Positions 61,064-64,000 of a stretch of 64,000 nt of DNA are shown piece by piece. The DNA comes from Sordaria brevicollis (lineage: Eukaryota; Ascomycota; Sordariomycetes; Sordariales; Sordariaceae), in the NCBI GenBank assembly GCA_033439795.1, contig JAUTDP010000008.1, positions 2,294,001 to 2,358,000 on the forward strand. Direction: 5' to 3'. Numbering within the stretch: the stretch's first letter is position 1; each line of letters begins with the position of its first letter. Below the pieces are notes generated by a model. It was not told where the DNA came from and did not search any database. It worked only from the letters and a program-made list of their open reading frames with translations. A program made the translations under genes and the position numbers.

Positions 61064-62039
61064 GAACGCCAGCATCAGGACGATTGAGTGCTTCTGAGGA
61101 TGGAGGGGCACAAGGCAAGCTGGTAATACTTGGTAAAGGCATCAAGGTAGGAATTGGAAGGTGGATAGCGATATCGAAAAGGGACATGGAGGAATAAGGT
61201 CGAACATGATCGGTACACCAGCACTATTCGCGAACTGGGCCTCCAATTATCGATTAGTCGTTGCGAGGGAAAGGATACGAAAAAGAATATGGACAAGCGA
61301 GAGGGACTTGAAATGGCCAAATCTCTGGGCCTAGGGTGCAGGGTCAGGATCAGTATACAAAGGCCAGCAGACACCGGTGACACTGATGGATAACCACTGG
61401 AAAGTATGACAGTTGGGAACCAATACACGACGAAGCAATGACAGCGTACACTAGCACGTAAACATGCTGACCCCCCTTTGGTTGTACTACTGGATTGCAT
61501 ACGTTCGGAGGATGGGAATGACTGTGGAACTAAGCGCGAGGAAGCGGCGATGCTCAAGATTTATGGAGAGTGGAGGGGGCAGGTTAGCTAAGCATCAATG
61601 CCTAGCTGCTCAAGTTTGTACGTGCAAATGATGATGGGAGTATGGGTTTCTTATAGAGTCTTGTAGTCTTGAAAAGCGGTAGTGTCGATGTTGAGGCTCA
61701 TAGCGTGCCTATACGTTACCCTACGTTTAAGAATGAGAATTATGGCGTGTATGCCTGGACGTCAGGACAGAGTTATGGGACATAAGCGATTGCTTATGCT
61801 GAGCGTAGAGGGTGAGATAACGGACGAGACGTGGACAGTTACTGTAAGAGGATTCGAAGGGAATGGCGATATAGGCGAGATCAATAGCATGTTTATATTG
61901 CAAAAATACGTTTCACGGGCATTGAAAGACATTTCTTATCCACGTAAGGACCACATTGACTGTCTCCAATTTTACGGTATCACCATCATAGTCAATGACC
62001 TTTTTCAGCCCGTCTTTCCCCCAGGTTTGGTTTTCGTCT
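61064..62039. other. Convergent intergenic region
   Basis: 3' regions of the WW-domain gene (plus) and the PGA1-like gene (minus). Nothing else recognised. Confidence 0.5.
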
Positions 62040-62910
62040 TCACCTCTTTTTCTTACTCTCCCCCTCACTCATCTCCTCGGCTTCTGCTCCTCCTTCCGAT
62101 ATCGCCACCAAGAACGAAACCACCCTCTTCGCAACCATCCACCCAGCCACAGCAACCACACCGATCCACCCAATCGTCGGCACCAGCGACCTCGGCAGCA
62201 CGTTGAACAAAAAAGGGTCGAGGATGATGTCCACGTCTACCGGCGGCGGGTGAAGCATGAGGGTGGAGTTGGAGGTGAAGTAATCTGCTGCTGCCGAGAT
62301 TCGAAGAAGTAGGCTTCCCGTTGATGATGAAGATGCCGAATCCGAGCCCTTCTTCTTCTTCACGTAAAAATAAGGTTCCCGCGGTTCAACAGCGGGATAA
62401 TATTCCATCAACGACCCAGCAAGGGAAGGGGTGGTGAGGACTTGGTGCGGGGTGTAGGCTTCAAGGTGGAAGTTTGTTGGTTGCTTTTTTTTGTCGTCAG
62501 TCAGTCTTGCCAACCCAAGAGAAAAAGGGAAGAAAATAACGTACCGTAGCAGCCCAACAAACTCTGACTTCATATCTCTGTCCTTGTTTCAGGCTGTCCA
62601 AAAGAAACCAGGCATCTTGTCCGTGCGGGTGATCAGTGGAGGGGAAGATGCGGTTTAGGCGGGTGCGAAGTGAGGATTGCGCAGAGGGGATGGGAGAGAG
62701 GGTGTGGATTTGGTGAGAGAGTTTGAGGTCTAGCCATCTTTGGGTAGTTTGGTCATTTTGTGTTGTGAGGTGACCCTCTGAGGAGGAGGAGGAGGAGGAG
62801 GAGGAGGAGGAGGAGGAGGAGGAGGAGGGGCCGAGGAAGATGGTTTTTTCTACATTTGCGAGGACGAGAGAGGTGAAGAGGGTGATAAGGAGGAAGAGAA
62901 AGTGAGGCAT
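62040..62910 (-). CDS. Secretory-pathway membrane protein, possibly PGA1-like GPI mannosyltransferase II cofactor
   Basis: Exons 62910-62545 and 62483-62040 (61-nt intron, GTACGT donor, AAAAG acceptor) encode 269 residues. A signal peptide (MPHFLFLLITLFTSLVLA) is followed by NVEKTIFLGP, a run of 16 Ser, and a lumenal domain. Near the splice site the sequence reads RYEVRVCWAATQPTNFHLE. One membrane helix near the end (IGWIGVVAVAGWMVAKRVVSFL) is followed by a short cytosolic tail ending SKKKR, which could hold it in the ER. The layout fits PGA1, the partner of the second GPI mannosyltransferase, but sequence recognition is weak. Treat it as a type I ER membrane protein with a tentative name. 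It is divergent from the ABC transporter gene. Confidence 0.65.
62780..62828. repeat. GGA trinucleotide tract coding a polyserine run
   Basis: About 16 units; on the minus strand they read TCC and code for Ser in the PGA1-like protein just after its signal peptide. Confidence 0.88.
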
Positions 62911-63805
62911 GCTTGGTTGTTGTTTACTTTGGGTTGTGTTGGCCCCCTGAAAGGGCAACTGAAGCCAAGAGATGGATGTGCTGCAGAGGTGAATGAAGAC
63001 AAACGGGCCAAAAGTCCCTTTGTACAATGAAAGTGAGACAAGTTCCTTCGTTACTAGGTGAGCTGAATCCCAAAGCCGTCTCATTTAATTTGCCTCCATG
63101 TACTGAGCCAAGGTCTCCCCAGATTAACCCCACAGAACTACTGGGTAAATTTACCCCGGAATACTGTAAGTGGAGTCGCTCACTTGTGGATTAACAGCGT
63201 CAGCGTCAGTGTCATCCATGCTTGACACGCCTGACGATTGACCTGCTGCCGGGAAGGAACGATCACATGCTTCTTTTCTTTCCCCTCGCTTTATTACTTG
63301 ATTACCTGTACGGTACGACCACCCGGGCGACACCAGCATTTTGAGCCGATCCGTTCAACGGCCAACGATTCTGTCCATTCCAGTCAAGGTTCGTGACGCA
63401 AGGCCGAGGAAGGGGAAACGAACGCGCTACCTACTGGTACAGCCAACATCGCTTTCTGGCTTCTTTCCTACTTTCACTCACGATCTCAACATCCACAACT
63501 CCAAAAATTAAGTACCATGTTCATGTCGACAGGCTGAAGAGCGCCATCACAACCTCGACTCTTCCATTCCATTGTCCATAATCGCATTACAAGTAGAGCA
63601 TCGCGACCATCTGTTTCACGGAAAAGCGACACTGGTCTGTCGCATGTTGGCGCCTGTAACCGACACTTTCATCTGATTTCGATAACCGAAGCCTCGATCT
63701 ACCATAGCTACCATAGCATAGCATATTGTCAACCTTCGATCCCGACTCCATGACCACCAAGACGACAACGATAGTATAGTAATCACAAAGTCATCACCAT
63801 TCACC
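62911..63805. other. Divergent promoter region at the right end
   Basis: Separates the PGA1-like gene (minus) from the ABC transporter gene (plus). No coding frame recognised. Confidence 0.5.
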
Positions 63806-64000
63806 ATGGCGCCCACACTCTCCAAACCCACCTTACCCGTCTTCCGGGACCGCACCGTCAAGGGCATCATCACCCAGCTCACGTCCATGTACCTCGACAA
63901 CCGCACCCGCATCTCGCGCGCCGTCTACATCACCCTCCTTGTCGCCCTCGTCAACCGCGTCCGCCACGCCATCGCCGAGCAAAAGGCTGCTTCGGCCCGC
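63806..64000 (+). CDS. Probable peroxisomal ABC half-transporter, 5' end only (PXA/ABCD type)
   Basis: The first 65 codons are open and run off the window edge. The N-terminus MAPTLSKPTLPVFRDRTVKG leads to LTSMYLDNRTRISRAVYITL and LLVALVNRVRHAIAEQKAAS. This LxNRTRxSRAVYxTL pattern is what I recall from fungal peroxisomal fatty acyl-CoA transporters of the ABCD family, before their first membrane segment. These proteins bring very-long-chain acyl-CoA into peroxisomes for beta-oxidation. No transmembrane or nucleotide-binding domain lies within the window, so the call depends on this short segment. Confidence 0.6.
   Translation, partial: MAPTLSKPTLPVFRDRTVKGIITQLTSMYLDNRTRISRAVYITLLVALVNRVRHAIAEQKAASAR

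Overview
The window is nuclear DNA of a filamentous ascomycete, most likely Neurospora or a close relative in the Sordariaceae. Introns are short (57-106 nt) with GTRNGT donors and CTAAC-type branch points, intergenic regions are long, and the gene set (velvet protein VE-1, the PREG phosphate cyclin, an opsin-related protein, a fused NADH-type glutamate synthase) matches what I know of Neurospora linkage group II. Species identity is an inference; no database was consulted. Layout: 0-3 kb has no clear gene but holds a pyrimidine-rich leader-like tract. ve-1 lies on the minus strand at 3.1-4.8 kb, with a probable spliced 5' leader. About 8 kb without a recognisable gene follows, holding a small TA-flanked inverted-repeat element at 7.84-8.05 kb. 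orp-1 is on the minus strand at 13.1-14.1 kb. From 14 to 19 kb the DNA is gene-poor, with homopolymer tracts, an AT-rich stretch and a second inverted-repeat element (18.26-18.78 kb). A GID5/VID28/ARMC8-like armadillo gene (minus, 19.0-22.3 kb) and preg (plus, 24.8-26.3 kb) are divergent, and a nested pair of inverted-repeat elements sits between them. Then come four plus-strand housekeeping genes, EMC10, CHZ1, BET1 and, after a 6.8 kb gap, glutamate synthase; the APC15/MND2 gene (minus, 32.9-34.7 kb) lies between BET1 and that gap. The right end carries VTC4, CTF8, GDE1 and a WW-domain protein on plus, a possible PGA1-like ER membrane protein on minus, and the 5' end of a probable peroxisomal ABC transporter on plus. 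How the genes relate: three genes act in phosphate homeostasis. PREG is the cyclin that restrains the NUC-1 transcription factor, VTC4 makes vacuolar polyphosphate, and GDE1 breaks down glycerophosphocholine; VTC4 and GDE1 both begin with SPX domains. Nitrogen assimilation (glutamate synthase), development and secondary metabolism (VE-1), ER and Golgi function (EMC10, BET1), chromatin (CHZ1), the cell cycle (APC15, CTF8) and protein degradation (GID5) make up the rest. All gene models were spliced by hand; each joins phase-correct exons into an open frame. The least described structures are the three TA-flanked non-autonomous transposon-like elements, one with a second element inside it, and the unexplained spliced-looking leader at 39.4-40.1 kb. 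I found no convincing new multi-gene system.
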